A DNA stretch of 64,000 nucleotides. Origin: Amycolatopsis alkalitolerans. Lineage in GTDB: Bacteria; Actinomycetota; Actinomycetes; Mycobacteriales; Pseudonocardiaceae. The stretch covers positions 124,001-188,000 of the forward strand of contig NZ_VDFW01000009.1 in the NCBI RefSeq assembly GCF_006152065.1, in the 5' to 3' direction. Below the pieces are notes generated by a model, which was given only the letters and a program-made list of their open reading frames with translations, did not search any database and had not been told where the DNA came from. Below are positions 52,900-61,728 of this stretch, piece after piece (position 1 is the stretch's first letter; every line of letters starts with the position of its first letter). The position numbers were made by a program, and so were the translations under genes.

Positions 52900-53591
52900 G
52901 CGACCACCAGCCCGCTGACGATCCGCCCGTCCCGGATGGTGACGGTCCTGGGCAGCGAGTCGGCAAGCTCCCGGTCGTGGGTCACGATCAGCACCGAGGC
53001 CCCCGCGTCCGCGGCCGCGACCAGGAGCGCGTCCATCGTCTCCTTGCCGGTGCGGGTGTCGAGGGAGCCGGTCGGCTCGTCGGCGAAGATGACCTTCGGC
53101 CGGTGCGTGAGCGAGCGCGCGATCGCGACCCGCTGCGCCTGCCCGCCGGAGAGCTCACCGGGCCTGCTGCCTTCACACCCGCGAAGGCCCAGCCGGTTCA
53201 GCCATTCGCGCGCCGCTTCGAGAGCCCGCTTGCGTGGCGTGCCGCCGAGCAGCATCGGCAGTGCGACGTTCTCCTCGGCCGTCAGCTCGGCGACGAGCAT
53301 CCCCTGCTGGAACACGAACCCGAACTCGCTGCGCCGCAACTCGCTGCGGCCCTTTTCGGACAGCTGGTCGATCCGTTGCCCCGCAAGGGAGATCTCGCCT
53401 TCCTCGGCCTTGATGATGCCGCCGAGCACGTGCAGGAGCGAGGTCTTGCCCGATCCCGACGGCCCGACGATCGCCACCGCCTCCCCCGGCTGGACTTCGA
53501 TGTCCACACCGGCCAGCGCGAACTGCGCGCCGTACCGCTTCACGAGCCCCCGTCCGGACAGCACCGCCCGGTCGTTCCACTGTGGATTCAT
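52896..53591 (-). CDS. ABC transporter ATP-binding protein (MacB/LolD type)
   Basis: A 231-residue ATPase with Walker A GPSGSGKTS, signature LSGGQAQRVAIARSL and Walker B VIFADEPTGSLDTRTG, the LolD/MacB signature. It drives the coupled permease. Divergent from a sensor kinase gene; the 109-bp gap has overlapping palindromes. Confidence 0.92.
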   Translation of the reverse strand: MNPQWNDRAVLSGRGLVKRYGAQFALAGVDIEVQPGEAVAIVGPSGSGKTSLLHVLGGIIKAEEGEISLAGQRIDQLSEKGRSELRRSEFGFVFQQGMLVAELTAEENVALPMLLGGTPRKRALEAAREWLNRLGLRGCEGSRPGELSGGQAQRVAIARSLTHRPKVIFADEPTGSLDTRTGKETMDALLVAAADAGASVLIVTHDRELADSLPRTVTIRDGRIVSGLVVA

Positions 53592-53625
53592 GCCCAGCAG
53601 GCTCGCAGCCGCCGCGGGGCGGACG

Positions 53626-53642
53626 GATCGGCCGATCGGCCG
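53626..53642. promoter_or_regulatory. Overlapping palindromes in a divergent promoter
   Basis: GATCGGCCGATC (53626-53637) and CGGCCGATCGGCCG (53629-53642) overlap in the gap between the ABC operon and the kinase gene. This could be a shared operator, but simple GC-rich palindromes also arise by chance. Confidence 0.35.
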
Positions 53643-53700
53643 ACATCGGATAGCCGGGCGGCCAAGGTGCGCGGCGGGGGAAATCCTCTACCGTTCCGTT

Positions 53701-55407
53701 GTGCCGTTCTCCGACCGTTTCCGCGTGGCCTGGCGCAGGCTCGGCCTCGAAGGGGTCATCCTGCTCGCGGCACTGCTGTCCGACCTGCTGATCGTGCTGC
53801 CCGCCTCGTTCGACGACGTCGGCCCGCGGGGGCGGGACCTGCTGTTGCTGCCCGGGATCTTCGCGGTCTCGGCGTGCGCGCTGTGGGCCCGCGCGCATCC
53901 GGCGCGAGGCTCGTTCGCCGGGGCCGCGGTGCTCATCGGGTCGACGGCACTGATCCGGATCACCGACGCCGCCGCGTTCTCGACCGTACTGACCGACCTG
54001 TCGCTGACCGAGACGGTCGCTGGGCTCGAACTGGTGTACTTCGCGGTGCGGCGGCTGCGGCCCGGGATGGCCCTCGCGGCGACGGCTTCGCTGGTGATCG
54101 CGGGCCTGTTCGCGGCGACCGCGAGGTCGGACACCTCGATCTACTCCAGCCGGTTCGAGCGCAGCCTGCTGCTCGGGCTGGTGCTGCTCATCGCGGCGGT
54201 CGCGGTCGGCGTGCGGTTCCGGCTGGCCGGGGCAGCCAAGGGGGCCGATCTGGCGACCGAACTGGTGCGCAGCCAGTGGCCGCTGATCGGGGTGCTGTGC
54301 CTGCCGGCGTTCATGGAGCTGTACCAGGTGCTCCGCGAGGGGCCACGCATGTTCCCACTGTGGCTGTGCTCGGCGGCGAGCGCGGTACTGGCGGTGCTCG
54401 CGGCGCGCAGGCCGGTCGTGTCCGGAGTGCTGGTCTCGGGCGTCTTCCTCGCGACGGTGCCGGCGTTCTGGTTCGCGCCCGGCCATGCCGACGTGGTGTT
54501 GGACTCGCTGCCGACCACCGAGGTCCTGGCGGGGTCGGTGATCGTCGTGTTCCTCGTGCGCGCCGCCCGGCCGGCGCAGGCGTGGCCGGTCATCGCGCTG
54601 ATGTCCGTGTCCGTCGGCCTGGCGTCCGCCGCCAACACGGCCTCCCGCGGGAATCCCGGTGAGCTGCAGTCGCTGTTCCTCGCGGCGGTGCTGGTACTCG
54701 GGATCGCGGTCGCGGTCGGGCTGTACTTCCGGGCGCGGGACTCCGAGCGCCGGAAGGTCGTCGAGGCGGCCGTCACCGACGCGCAGACTTCGGAGCGGAT
54801 GGCGCTGGCACGGGAGTTGCACGACGTCGTCGCCCACCACGTCACGGGGATCGTGGTGCAGGCGCAGGCGGCGAAGATGATCGGGGACAAGAACCCGGCG
54901 CTCGCGATGGAGGCACTCGACAAGATCGAGGAGGCCGGTACCGAGGCGCTGGTCGCGATGCGGCGGCTGGTCCGGAGCATGCGCGGCAGCTCCGGTGCCA
55001 CCGAGCAGGCCACCACGGACCTCGAGGCCGACCTGCGCCAGCTGACCGAGACGGCCCACCACGGCGTGCCGACCGAACTCGAACTGCGCCTGGGCCCCGG
55101 TATCCCGCAGGAGGTCGCGCGCTCGGCGTTGCGGCTCGTGCAGGAGTCGCTCACCAACGTGGGCAAGCACGCCGCGGGCGCGACCCGGGTCGATGTGCTG
55201 GCCGAGACACTCGACGGCGAGCTACACGTGCGGGTGAGCGACGACGGGCGCGCACCGGACCCGCGACCGGCCGGAGGTTCGGGCGGATACGGTCTCGTGG
55301 GAATGCGCGAGCGGGTCGAGTTGCTGCACGGGCGGCTCACCGCGGGCCCGGCCGAAGGCGGCTGGGTCGTGGAGGCCTGGCTGCCGCTGGAAGGGGAAGA
55401 CGGATGA
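53701..55407 (+). CDS. NarL-type sensor histidine kinase with long membrane domain
   Basis: A 568-residue kinase with about ten hydrophobic segments before the catalytic core, unlike the shorter sensor at 45226. The HisKA_3 box is ARELHDVVAHHVTGIVVQAQ (about residue 368) and the ATPase has VQESLTNVGKHAAG, DDGRAPD and GLVGMRERVELLHG. The GTG at 53701 is the first start that fits; the open frame continues upstream antisense to the transporter genes. The stop overlaps the response regulator start. Confidence 0.85.
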   Translation: MPFSDRFRVAWRRLGLEGVILLAALLSDLLIVLPASFDDVGPRGRDLLLLPGIFAVSACALWARAHPARGSFAGAAVLIGSTALIRITDAAAFSTVLTDLSLTETVAGLELVYFAVRRLRPGMALAATASLVIAGLFAATARSDTSIYSSRFERSLLLGLVLLIAAVAVGVRFRLAGAAKGADLATELVRSQWPLIGVLCLPAFMELYQVLREGPRMFPLWLCSAASAVLAVLAARRPVVSGVLVSGVFLATVPAFWFAPGHADVVLDSLPTTEVLAGSVIVVFLVRAARPAQAWPVIALMSVSVGLASAANTASRGNPGELQSLFLAAVLVLGIAVAVGLYFRARDSERRKVVEAAVTDAQTSERMALARELHDVVAHHVTGIVVQAQAAKMIGDKNPALAMEALDKIEEAGTEALVAMRRLVRSMRGSSGATEQATTDLEADLRQLTETAHHGVPTELELRLGPGIPQEVARSALRLVQESLTNVGKHAAGATRVDVLAETLDGELHVRVSDDGRAPDPRPAGGSGGYGLVGMRERVELLHGRLTAGPAEGGWVVEAWLPLEGEDG

Positions 55408-56054
55408 TCCGGGTGCTCATCGCGGATGACCAGAGCATGGTGCGCACCGGGTTCCGGATGATCCTCGAAAGCCAGGACGACATCGAGGTGATCGCGGACG
55501 TCGCGGACGGCGTCGCCGCGGTGACGAAGGCGCGTGAGCTGCGGCCCGACGTGTGCCTCCTCGACGTCCGGATGCCGGGCCTCGACGGGCTCGAGGTGAC
55601 CAGGCAGCTGGCCGGGCCCGAGGTCGCGGACCCGTTCAAGGTGGTCGTGGTGACCACGTTCGACCTCGACGAGTACGTGCACACGGCGTTGCGCAACGGC
55701 GCGAGCGGCTTCCTGCTCAAGGACGCCGGGCCGGCGCTGCTGATCGAGGCCGTGCGCGCCGCCGACCGCGGGGACGCGCTGGTTTCCCCGCAGATCACCG
55801 TCCGGCTGCTCAAACACTTCGACGGCGGGTCCGCGAAGCGCGAGGTGGCTCCGCCGAAGGAACCGTTGACCGCACGTGAGCTCGACGTGGTGCGGGCGAC
55901 CGCGCGCGGGTTGACGAACACGGAGATCGGCGGCGAACTGTTCCTGTCGCTCTCGACCGTGAAGACACATCTGGCGGCCGTTCAAGCCAAGATCGGGGCG
56001 CGCAACCGGGTCGAGATCGCGGCGTGGGCCTGGCGCTCCGGTTTAATGGACTGA
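55404..56054 (+). CDS. NarL/LuxR-type response regulator
   Basis: A 216-residue regulator with DDQSMVRTGF, phospho-Asp in CLLDVRMPGLDG, FLLKDAGP, and a LuxR domain (LTARELDVVRATARGLTNTEIGGELFLSLSTVKTHLAAVQAKIGARN). It is coupled to the kinase through ATGA and its stop overlaps the next gene's start (TGATG). The divergent ABC transporter is the probable target. Confidence 0.9.
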   Translation: MIRVLIADDQSMVRTGFRMILESQDDIEVIADVADGVAAVTKARELRPDVCLLDVRMPGLDGLEVTRQLAGPEVADPFKVVVVTTFDLDEYVHTALRNGASGFLLKDAGPALLIEAVRAADRGDALVSPQITVRLLKHFDGGSAKREVAPPKEPLTARELDVVRATARGLTNTEIGGELFLSLSTVKTHLAAVQAKIGARNRVEIAAWAWRSGLMD

Positions 56055-57352
56055 TGCAGCGGTTCCACGCCCCGATCGTCCTGCCCTGTGATCCCGCCTG
56101 CTCGGTGATCCGCAACGGCGTGGTCGATGTCGACGACGGGCGGATCACCTACTGCGGGCCCGTCACGGAAGCACCCGTTCTCCGCGCGGCGGTCACCCAC
56201 CTGTCCGGCATCCTGCTGCCCGGCCTGGTGAACGCGCATGCGCACAGCCCGATGACGCTGCTGCGCGGGATGGGCGGGGATCTGCCGTTGCTGCGCTGGC
56301 TCAACGAGATCATCTGGCCGGCCGAGGCGAAGCTGCGGGCCGAGGACGTCCGCGCCGGGATGGTGCTCGGTTCGCTGGAGATGCTCTCGCACGGGGTGAC
56401 CACGAGCGCCGAGATGTACTTCCATCCGGACGAAATGGCCGAAGCGGTGCTCTCCACCGGCGCGCGCGTGGTGCTCGGCGGCCCGATCATAGACCTGCCC
56501 GGGTTCGACTGGCGCGCGATGATCGCCTCGACCGAACGGTGGATCGACGCCGATGGCCTGCGGTTCGGGCCGGGCGAGCGGATCGAACTGTCCTTCGCCG
56601 CGCACTCGGCGTACATGCTGCCGCCGGAAGCGTTGCGGCGCACCGCGGAAGCGGCCGCGGCGCGGGGCGCGCTGGTGCAGATCCATGTGGCCGAGGCGGC
56701 GAACGAGGACGAGAAGCAGCGCGCGGAGTTCGGTTCGGTGCCGAAACTGCTGGACGAGGTGGGCCTGCTCGACGGGCGGGTGCTGGCGGCGCACGCGATC
56801 CATCTGTCCGATGAGGACATCGCGTTGTTCGCCGCGCGCGGGGTCGGGGTGGCGCACTGCCCCGGTTCCAACGGGAAACTCGCGTCGGGCATCGCGCGGC
56901 TGGCGGATCTGCGCGCGGCCTCGGTCCCGGTCGGACTCGGCACCGACGGCCCGGCCAGCAACGACGATCTCGACCTGTGGCAGGAGATCCAGCTGGCCGC
57001 GCTGCTCGCCCGGTTGTCCACAAAGGACTCCACTGCGCTGGGCGGGGCGGACGCCTTGCTGCTGGCCACGCGCGGTGGCGCGGAAGCGCTGGGCCGCGAA
57101 GACATCGGCGCGCTGGAGCCGGGCCGGTGGGCGGACATGGTGCACATCGAGGCGGACGGCTTCGCCTTCGCGGCGGGCTTGGCCGCGCCGGACGACCAGC
57201 TGCTGGCGAACCTGGTGTGGGCCGCGGGTTCCCGGCGCGTACGGGACGTGTGGGTCGCGGGGGACCACGTGCTCTCCGACGGCGAACCGGTGCGAGTGGA
57301 TCGGGAGAAGGCCTTCGCGGCGGCACGGGAATCGGCGGCGCGCTTGCGCTGA
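56054..57352 (+). CDS. Amidohydrolase (MtaD/SAH deaminase-like)
   Basis: A 432-residue TIM-barrel amidohydrolase. Metal ligands are in LPGLVNAHAHSPM, HVAEAANEDE and HAIHLSDED, with the catalytic Asp in GTDGPASNDDLDL. The group includes 5-methylthioadenosine/S-adenosylhomocysteine deaminases and related enzymes acting on aminopurines or guanine. The exact substrate is uncertain. It begins in overlap with the response regulator stop, an unusual partner for a two-component system. Confidence 0.83.
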   Translation: MQRFHAPIVLPCDPACSVIRNGVVDVDDGRITYCGPVTEAPVLRAAVTHLSGILLPGLVNAHAHSPMTLLRGMGGDLPLLRWLNEIIWPAEAKLRAEDVRAGMVLGSLEMLSHGVTTSAEMYFHPDEMAEAVLSTGARVVLGGPIIDLPGFDWRAMIASTERWIDADGLRFGPGERIELSFAAHSAYMLPPEALRRTAEAAAARGALVQIHVAEAANEDEKQRAEFGSVPKLLDEVGLLDGRVLAAHAIHLSDEDIALFAARGVGVAHCPGSNGKLASGIARLADLRAASVPVGLGTDGPASNDDLDLWQEIQLAALLARLSTKDSTALGGADALLLATRGGAEALGREDIGALEPGRWADMVHIEADGFAFAAGLAAPDDQLLANLVWAAGSRRVRDVWVAGDHVLSDGEPVRVDREKAFAAARESAARLR

Positions 57353-57363
57353 CCCGGCGAGGG

Positions 57364-58053
57364 CTAGCGACGCCTCGGCCGGAGGATCACGTCCGTCGGG
57401 TGGGCGTCCGGCGTGGCGGTCACGGCCGCGAGCACGGCGTCGGCGACCGACTCCGGGCGCAGGTACGCGTCCGGGGTGTACTCGGTGCCTTCCGTCGCGT
57501 TGACCGCCCGCTGCATCTCGGTCGCGGTGCGGCCCGGGTACACGGTCGTCACCCGCAGGCCGTTGGGTTCCTCTTCCTGGCGCAGGACATCGGCGAAGGC
57601 GCGGACCGCGAACTTGCTGGCCCCGTAAGCGCCCCAGCCCGCCCGCGCGTTGCGGCCCGAGCCGGAGTTGATCACCACCACATGCCCGCCCGCCGCGCGC
57701 AGCGCAGGCAGCAAGAGCCGGGTCAGCTCAACCACGGCGAGAACGTTGACCTCGTAGTTCCGCCGCCAGGACTCGACATCCGACTCGGCGACCGTGCCCA
57801 GCTCGACCACCCCGGCCGAGTGCACCAGCACGTCCAGCCGGTCGATCCCGGCGACCGCTTCGGCCATGGCTTCGAAATCGGTCAGCTCCACCGGCCACGG
57901 CCGGGCGCCCGGCAGCTCCGCCGCCAGCCTGGCCAGCGCCTCGCCGCTCCGCCCGCCGAGCAGCACCCGGTGGGCCGGCGCGAGCGAGTGCGCGATGGCG
58001 GCGCCGATCCCGCGGGAGGCGCCGGTGACCAGGGCAAGCAGAGCTTCCGACAT
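57364..58053 (-). CDS. Short-chain dehydrogenase/reductase
   Basis: A 229-residue classical SDR with the NAD(P) motif VTGASRGIGAAIAHSL, HSAGVVELG, the catalytic Ser in VINSGSGRNA and the Tyr/Lys pair in YGASKFAVRAF. The substrate is unknown. Convergent with the amidohydrolase gene, 11 nt apart. Confidence 0.87.
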   Translation of the reverse strand: MSEALLALVTGASRGIGAAIAHSLAPAHRVLLGGRSGEALARLAAELPGARPWPVELTDFEAMAEAVAGIDRLDVLVHSAGVVELGTVAESDVESWRRNYEVNVLAVVELTRLLLPALRAAGGHVVVINSGSGRNARAGWGAYGASKFAVRAFADVLRQEEEPNGLRVTTVYPGRTATEMQRAVNATEGTEYTPDAYLRPESVADAVLAAVTATPDAHPTDVILRPRRR

Positions 58054-58109
58054 GCACCCACCGTAATTGGTCCTTGACGGACCGGCCGAACGTCCCCTGG
58101 AATGCCCAG

Positions 58110-59004
58110 ATGTCGATGAAGACCGCCACCGCGGGTGATCGCGTGCTCACCAAGGTCGCCGTGCGGGTGATGCCGTCCCTGGCGCTGCTCTACTTCGTCA
58201 ACTACCTCGACCGTGTCAACATCGGCTTCGCGCATAATTCCCACCCGCCAGCCCGACCGCCGCCCCTGATGGAGACGCGTAGCGCCGCAGCGCCTTCTGG
58301 GGCGTCGTCGCGACCGTGATGGCCTTCGTGCCCAACGCGACCACGCTCGTTGTCCTGCGGTTCCTGCTCGGCGTCGCCGAAGCCGGGTTCTTCCCCGGGA
58401 TCATCCTGTAGGGATCTTCGGGCTGTCCGGCTGGCGGTTCATGTTCCTCGTCGAGGGGATCCCGGCGATGCTGCTCGCGTTCGTGTACTTCGCGATCGCC
58501 TACGGCCTCTACGCGCTCGGCTTCTTCCTGCCGACGATCGTCGCCGGGTTCGGCTCGGAGTTCGGCACCAAGCTTTCCGTCACCCAGTCCGGCCTCGTCA
58601 TCGCGATCCCGTACGTGTTCGGCGCGGTGGCGATGGTGTTCTGGGCACGGCACGGCGAACGGAAACGGCATGTGGCGCTGCCGATGCTGCTCGGCGGGAT
58701 CGTCATCCCGATCGCGCCGTACCTCGGAAACCCTTATGCGGCCATGGTCGCGGTGACCGTCTGCGCGGTCGGCGTGTGCTGCGCCCTGCCGGCCTTCTGG
58801 GCGCTGCCGTCGAACTTCCTCGCCGGAGCGGCGGCCGCCGGCGGGATCGCATTGATCAACTCGCTCGGCAATATCAGCGGGTTCGCCGCGCCCTATGTCA
58901 CCGGCTGGTTGCGCGATCTGACCGGCACCCAGCGGACGGGGCTGTGGGTCGTCGGCGTCTGCATGGTCGCGGGCGCACTGGTCGCCAAACCCGCACCAGA
59001 ACCT
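58110..59004 (+). pseudogene. Decayed MFS transporter (ACS family)
   Basis: Pieces of one MFS transporter lie in three different frames. Frame 1 starts at 58110 with LTKVAVRVMPSLALLYFVNYLDRVNIGFA, then departs into non-homologous sequence. Frame 2 from about 58295 reads FWGVVATVMAF through LGVAEAGFFPGIIL and hits a stop at 58409. Frame 3 from about 58413 reads IFGLSGWRFMFLVEGIPAMLLAF and continues through several helices to about 59000. Segments between these pieces are missing, so several deletions have occurred. The family (anion:cation symporter, DRVNIGFA signature) is clear, but no functional protein can be made. Confidence 0.82.
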
Positions 59005-60217
59005 AGAACTCCTCGCCGACCAGGGCAGCGGCCTCGGGCACGTTCCGCGGATCCGCCGCCCGTTCCTTCACCAGCAGCAGGCCACCGGCGATCAGGCACA
59101 GTACGGCCGCGACGGCGAACGGCGCATGCGGTGAGCCGAACCAGTCCGCGACGTGCCCGACCAGCGCCGCGGCCACCGCGCCGCCGAGCCACCGGCAGAA
59201 GTTGTAGCCCGCGCTGGCGACCGGTCGCGGGGCGTCGCTGATCGACATCGCCGTTCCGGTGAACAAGGTGTTGAGCAGGCCCGAGACCAGGCCGGACGCG
59301 ATCGCGGCGGCCACCACGACCGGCTTGCCCGGCACGACGAGCGCCACCATGACGACCGCGTACCCGAACACGGCGAGCGCGGTCGCGTGCCGCTCTCCCA
59401 GCCGGTGCGCGAGCTTCGGCGCGAGGACAACGCCCGCGACGGCGACGCACAGACCCCAGCCGCAGAAGATGAGACCGACCGCGACCGCGCCCCAGCCGAG
59501 CACGAACGGGGTCCAGGCGAGCACGGTGAAGAAGGCCGCGGTGTAGAGCGCCGAACCGATCGAGGTCCGCAGCAATCCCTTGTGCCGCAGGGCACGCAGC
59601 GGATCGGCGAGCCGGATCTTCGCCCGTTTCTCGTGCGAGTCGCGGGCCAGGAAGATCGTGCAGAGCGCGAGCGCGGCGGCCATCAGCACCGCGGTGCCGA
59701 CGAACGGGCCGCGCCACGAGATGCTGCCCAGCAACGCGCCGAGCAGCGGCCCGACCGCGAGGCCGACACCCAGCGCGGCCTCGTACAGCAGGATCGCCCC
59801 GGACTGCCCGCCGGTCGCCGCGCCGACGATCACCGACAGCGCGGTCGCGATGAAGAAGGCGTTGCCGAGGCCCCACACCGCGCGCAGCGCGACGAGTTGC
59901 CCGATCGACCCCGCCGCGGCGCACAGCGCGGTGGCGGCGACGATCAGCACCAGCCCGGTCAGCACCGTCCTTTTCGGACCGAACCGGGCGCTCGCGGCGC
60001 CGGTGATCAGCATGGCCAGCACCTGCACACCGAGGTAGGACGAGAAGAGCAGCGTCACCTGGGAGGCCGTCGCGTGCAGCCCGTCCGCGATGGACAGCAG
60101 GATCGGGTCGACGAGGCCGATGCCCATGAAGGCGATCACGGCTGCGAAGGCGGTGATCCAGACCTGTTTGGGCTGGCCCTTCACGGCCGCCAGGAGGCTT
60201 CCGTGTTCAGCGCTCAT
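59003..60217 (-). CDS. MFS efflux transporter
   Basis: A 404-residue major facilitator with 12 helices. Motif A is GAASARFGPKRTVLTG and motif C-like LLYEAALGVGLAVGPLLGALLG is present, which marks drug:H+ antiporters (DHA1 type). The gene overlaps the upstream MarR gene by 11 nt, so the two form an operon, the classical layout of a repressed efflux pump. Its end meets the decayed MFS gene on the other strand. Confidence 0.88.
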   Translation of the reverse strand: MSAEHGSLLAAVKGQPKQVWITAFAAVIAFMGIGLVDPILLSIADGLHATASQVTLLFSSYLGVQVLAMLITGAASARFGPKRTVLTGLVLIVAATALCAAAGSIGQLVALRAVWGLGNAFFIATALSVIVGAATGGQSGAILLYEAALGVGLAVGPLLGALLGSISWRGPFVGTAVLMAAALALCTIFLARDSHEKRAKIRLADPLRALRHKGLLRTSIGSALYTAAFFTVLAWTPFVLGWGAVAVGLIFCGWGLCVAVAGVVLAPKLAHRLGERHATALAVFGYAVVMVALVVPGKPVVVAAAIASGLVSGLLNTLFTGTAMSISDAPRPVASAGYNFCRWLGGAVAAALVGHVADWFGSPHAPFAVAAVLCLIAGGLLLVKERAADPRNVPEAAALVGEEF

Positions 60218-60662
60218 CCAGTAATTCCTCCTTCTTCACTGGATCGATGAGTCGTCGCAGGGCGGGCAGCGCGGCCTCGATCGCCGCGCGCTCGCCGGGG
60301 TCGAGGGCCGTGAGCCGCTCGCGGAGGAATTCCTCGCGGGCCATGACGACCTCGTCGATCAGGCGCTTGCCGGCGTCGGTCGCCGCGATGAGGACCGCGC
60401 GCCGGTCCTCGGGATCGGCTGTCCTGGCGACGAGACCGAGCCGTTCGAGCCGGCGCACCAGGTCGGTCATCGACGGCTGGCGGACGCCTTCCAGCTCGGC
60501 GAGCGCGCTCATCCGCCGCGGGCCGCCGATCACGAGTTCGCCCAGGACGGATCCCTGTGTCAGGCTGAGCTGATGCTGCGGCGTCAACCGGCGTACGACG
60601 TAGTACAGGCGAAAGACGAGGGGCCGCAGCTCGTGGGCCAGCTCGTGGACTCCGGACTTCAC
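60207..60662 (-). CDS. MarR-family regulator
   Basis: A 151-residue winged-helix repressor (SLTQGSVLGELVIGGPRRMSALAELEGVRQPSMTDLVRRLERLGLVARTADPEDRRA). It overlaps the MFS gene by 11 nt and probably controls it. The GTG start lies next to a palindrome that is the likely operator. Confidence 0.88.
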   Translation of the reverse strand: MKSGVHELAHELRPLVFRLYYVVRRLTPQHQLSLTQGSVLGELVIGGPRRMSALAELEGVRQPSMTDLVRRLERLGLVARTADPEDRRAVLIAATDAGKRLIDEVVMAREEFLRERLTALDPGERAAIEAALPALRRLIDPVKKEELLDER

Positions 60663-60676
60663 TTAGACAGTCTAAG
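60662..60676. promoter_or_regulatory. MarR-type operator
   Basis: CTTAGA-CAG-TCTAAG, a perfect 6-bp inverted repeat abutting the MarR start codon. A second half site CTTAG follows at 60685. The position suits autoregulation of the MarR-MFS operon. Confidence 0.6.
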
Positions 60677-60728
60677 CACTTTTACTTAGCGTGTCGAAGT
60701 AATCCAGCACACAAGTAGTCTGCAGGGC

Positions 60729-61403
60729 ATGGACGCGGTGGTCTTCGATCTCGACGGTGTGCTGGTCGACTCCGAACGAACCTGGGACGAGGTGCGCCGC
60801 GCGGTCGTCGCCGGGCACGGCGGGCAGTGGACCGCCTCGGCCACCCGCGCGATGCAAGGAATGAGCACCCCGGAATGGGCGCGGTACCTCGTCGACGAGC
60901 TCGGCGCGCGGCTGACCCCGGAGCGCATCGCGGAAGTCGTGATCGACGAGATGGCCAAGCGGTACGCCGGTGGCCCGCCGGTCCTGCCCGGCGCGGCGGA
61001 GACGGTCCGCGCGGTCGCCGAACGGTGCCCGGTCGCGATCGCGAGCTCGTCACCTCCGGTGCTGATCGCGGCGTTCCTCGACGCCACGGACCTGACGAAG
61101 GTGGTCGCCATCACCGTGTCCAGTGAGCAGGTCGCCGCGGGGAAACCGGCGCCGGACGTGTACCTGAAGGCCGCCGAGCTACTGGGCACGCCGCCGCGGG
61201 GCTGCGCCGCCGTCGAAGACACCACGAACGGGATGCGTTCGGCACTCGCGGCCGGGATGACCGTCTACGCGGTGCCGAACCCGCATTTCCCGCCGGACCC
61301 GGCGGTGCTCGGCGAGGTGCCGTTCGTGCTCGACGACATCCGGGACCTGCCGGGAGCGCTCGATCAGCCGGGCAGCCCTGGCGAGACCAGACCCGATTCG
61401 TAG
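60729..61403 (+). CDS. HAD-family phosphatase (beta-phosphoglucomutase/Gph-like)
   Basis: A 224-residue HAD hydrolase. Motif I is [10 protein letters not shown] (nucleophile Asp, acid Asp), motif II ASSSPP, motif III Lys in GKPAPD, and motif [13 protein letters not shown]. It dephosphorylates a small phosphoester; the substrate is uncertain. ATG at 60729. Its last 40 bases overlap the remnant gene on the other strand. Confidence 0.87.
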   Translation: MDAVVFDLDGVLVDSERTWDEVRRAVVAGHGGQWTASATRAMQGMSTPEWARYLVDELGARLTPERIAEVVIDEMAKRYAGGPPVLPGAAETVRAVAERCPVAIASSSPPVLIAAFLDATDLTKVVAITVSSEQVAAGKPAPDVYLKAAELLGTPPRGCAAVEDTTNGMRSALAAGMTVYAVPNPHFPPDPAVLGEVPFVLDDIRDLPGALDQPGSPGETRPDS

Positions 61404-61555
61404 GCGACGATCACGGCCTGCGCCCGGTCCCGCAAGCCGAGCTTCGCCAGTATCCGGCCGATATGCGTCTTCACCGTCTGTTCGGCCACCACCAGCCGTA
61501 CGGCGATCTCCTGGTTCGACAGGCCCCTGGCGATCAGCAGCACACACAGCAGTTG
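61364..61555 (-). pseudogene. C-terminal fragment of a LuxR-type response regulator
   Basis: Only the helix-turn-helix remains: [53 protein letters not shown], about 60 residues. The receiver domain is absent; the preceding sequence is unrelated. No start codon with a ribosome site is seen at the junction. It is therefore a 5'-deleted remnant, though a translated HTH fragment cannot be excluded. Confidence 0.7.
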
Positions 61556-61690
61556 CATGCCCACCAGCCACTCCACACCAGGAAGGCGGTCAGACCGGCG
61601 GGCAGGAAGGCGAGGAAGGACAGCAGCACGCTGAGCACGCCGTCGACGATCCCGGCGAGGCCGCGCGAAACCCGGCACGCTCGCCGGCAG
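61556..61690 (-). pseudogene. Remnant encoding a membrane helix
   Basis: A different frame directly upstream of the HTH remnant reads [23 protein letters not shown] followed by [14 protein letters not shown], a membrane-helix-like stretch without start or stop of its own. It may be the end of a membrane protein or sensor kinase fused to the HTH fragment by a deletion. The rest of the gap to ino1 shows nothing recognisable. Confidence 0.3.
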
Positions 61691-61728
61691 ACCCCCTCTT
61701 GGTGTTGCCTGCCGGTGAGCGCCGGGGG

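Noticed and set aside
51769..53700. Very long plus-strand open frame upstream of the kinase at 53701
   Set aside because: It runs antisense through the whole ABC transporter operon and encodes a low-complexity Arg/His/Pro-rich sequence with no domain. Such frames are a by-product of high GC at third positions.
58110..58319. Short protein starting MSMKTATAGDRVL as a real small gene
   Set aside because: It is the first piece of the decayed MFS transporter; after about 40 residues it leaves the homologous frame.
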